Source: an uncultured Bacillaceae bacterium
GTDB lineage: Bacteria; Bacillota; Bacilli; Bacillales; Amphibacillaceae
Assembly: GCA_937925695.1 (NCBI GenBank)
Contig: CALAMD010000055.1
Location: 119,713-183,712 of the forward strand
Length of the DNA: 64,000 bases
Direction of reading: 5' to 3'
The notes under the pieces were generated by a model. The model saw only the letters and a program-made list of their open reading frames with translations, did no database searches and was not told the origin of the DNA. Made by a program: the position numbers and the translations under genes. Positions 63,509 through 64,000 of the stretch are shown here, piece after piece (the first letter of the stretch is position 1; each line of letters opens with the position of its first letter).

Positions 63509-63822
63509 TATTAAGCAAACAATCAATATTAACCTCCTAAAAAACTAATTTCATTAACTAGATAATTATCGATAGGAATGAAAACTTCTACTGTTCGTAT
63601 TAAACATATTTTGAAAACGAATACTTCTGAAAGTCATAGCTGCTTATGCTTTGGTTTTTTTAATTATAATTTGGTTAACTAATCTATGGTGATAACCGTA
63701 TTCATTGAAAATAAATAGTATTCATAGTAAATAAATGATATATTGACTATAGAAAGGGGGATAGCATAAACTATCATTTCTAACAAATATTGGAAGAAAC
63801 AATAATAAGTAACATTATTATA
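63509..63822. other. Intergenic region left of the insertion sequence
   Basis: A weak terminator (AAAG-CATA with TATG-CTTT, 63630-63652, then T7) ends the lipoprotein gene. The rest is AT-rich with no coding frame that I can support. Confidence 0.35.
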
Positions 63823-63894
63823 GAGTCAAGTCCACAATCTTGTGTAAAATACAACACAATGTTTTTAACTTCAGTTTATAGATATTTGATTATC

Positions 63895-63916
63895 GAATTG
63901 GGGGTACCCCCAATTC
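63895..63916. terminator. 22-base perfect palindrome after the transposase
   Basis: GAATTGGGGG and CCCCCAATTC, separated by TA, form a strong stem just past the transposase stop; likely the element's terminator. Confidence 0.5.
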
Positions 63917-63922
63917 AAAAAA

Positions 63923-64000
63923 TTAAAATTTAATATATTTCCTATGCGATCCAATCCATTCCTCATGGATATCCATGAGGACGGCACCGATTAATCGTAT
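63923..64000 (-). CDS. Transposase, IS256 family, C-terminal end (partial)
   Basis: The last 25 codons are visible: IRLIGAVLMDIHEEWIGSHR, then KYIKF and a stop. The LMD-HEEW...RKY pattern is typical of the end of IS256/Mutator-type transposases. The catalytic DDE part lies beyond the window edge. Confidence 0.6.
   Translation of the reverse strand: MRLIGAVLMDIHEEWIGSHRKYIKF

Larger units (their letters stand above)
63823..64000 (-). mobile_element. End of an IS256-family insertion sequence (continues beyond the window)
   Basis: GAGTCAAGTCCACAATCTTG then TGTAAA (63823-63848) resembles the terminal inverted repeat of IS256-type elements (AAGTCC ... TTGTGTAAA). It lies about 75 bases past the stop of a transposase reading out of the window, with a palindromic hairpin between. 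The other end and any target duplication lie outside. Confidence 0.6.

Overview
This is a low-GC Gram-positive chromosome segment, almost certainly from a spore-forming member of the Bacillaceae in the Virgibacillus/Gracilibacillus neighbourhood (the genus is inference). Reasons: an AT-rich base composition, strong AGGAGG-type ribosome binding sites with frequent GTG/TTG starts, and gene order that closely follows the B. subtilis stretch aroF-aroB-aroH ... hisC-tyrA-aroE-ypiA-ypiB-ypiF-qcrABC-ypjA-ypjB-ypjC-dapB-mgsA-bshA-cca-birA-panBCD-dinG-ypmB-aspB-asnS-dnaD-nth / ponA-recU / yppE / gpsB-rnpB-ypsC. Sporulation is suggested only indirectly (YpjB remnant, VrrA/YqfQ-type protein, LysM-M14 peptidase).

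Layout. 1-6.4 kb: chorismate, tyrosine and phenylalanine supraoperon (aroC, aroB, aroH, hisC, tyrA, aroA); the trp block found here in B. subtilis is absent. 6.5-12.8 kb: TPR protein, YpiB/ReoY, YpiF, the menaquinol:cytochrome c reductase qcrABC behind a good SigA promoter, then YpjA, a shrunken YpjB-like protein and a YugP-type zinc peptidase. 12.8-20.8 kb: YitT protein, then a dapB-mgsA-bshA-cca-birA-panBCD cluster without ypjD and bshB1. 20.8-28.4 kb: dinG, tseB (ypmB), aspB, asnS, dnaD, nth. 28.4-36.3 kb: a small membrane peptide, an SDR, convergent ponA-recU, small helical proteins, cdd, gpsB, RNase P RNA and YpsC.

36.4-52.2 kb is mixed: type III polyketide synthase plus methyltransferase (bpsAB), fhs, a NlpC/P60 hydrolase, thyA-dfrA, tatA-tatC, YozE, a LexA-boxed yolD, VrrA-like protein, msrAB, a LysM-M14 peptidase, Nudix, a phosphotransferase, acylphosphatase and an FAD-Rieske oxidoreductase.

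52.3-64 kb is the accessory and decaying part: an SOS-boxed HTH-LAGLIDADG gene with a -1 frame break, a VOC fragment, a 5'-truncated kinase, a HIT protein, a P1B-4 metal ATPase flanked by PerR-like boxes, a broken SdpI-family gene, a lipoprotein, an LLM flavoprotein, two GNAT genes (one AAC(6')-like), a holin-like type I toxin with a candidate antisense RNA, a DUF4256 gene cut by one nonsense codon, an acetamidase/formamidase, a lipoprotein and the end of an IS256-family element at the right border.

No CRISPR array, tRNA, prophage or classical defence island was seen. The best candidates for something new are the SOS-controlled frameshifted LAGLIDADG gene, the type I toxin locus, the orphan SOS-controlled yolD and two unannotated short ORFs with strong ribosome binding sites.
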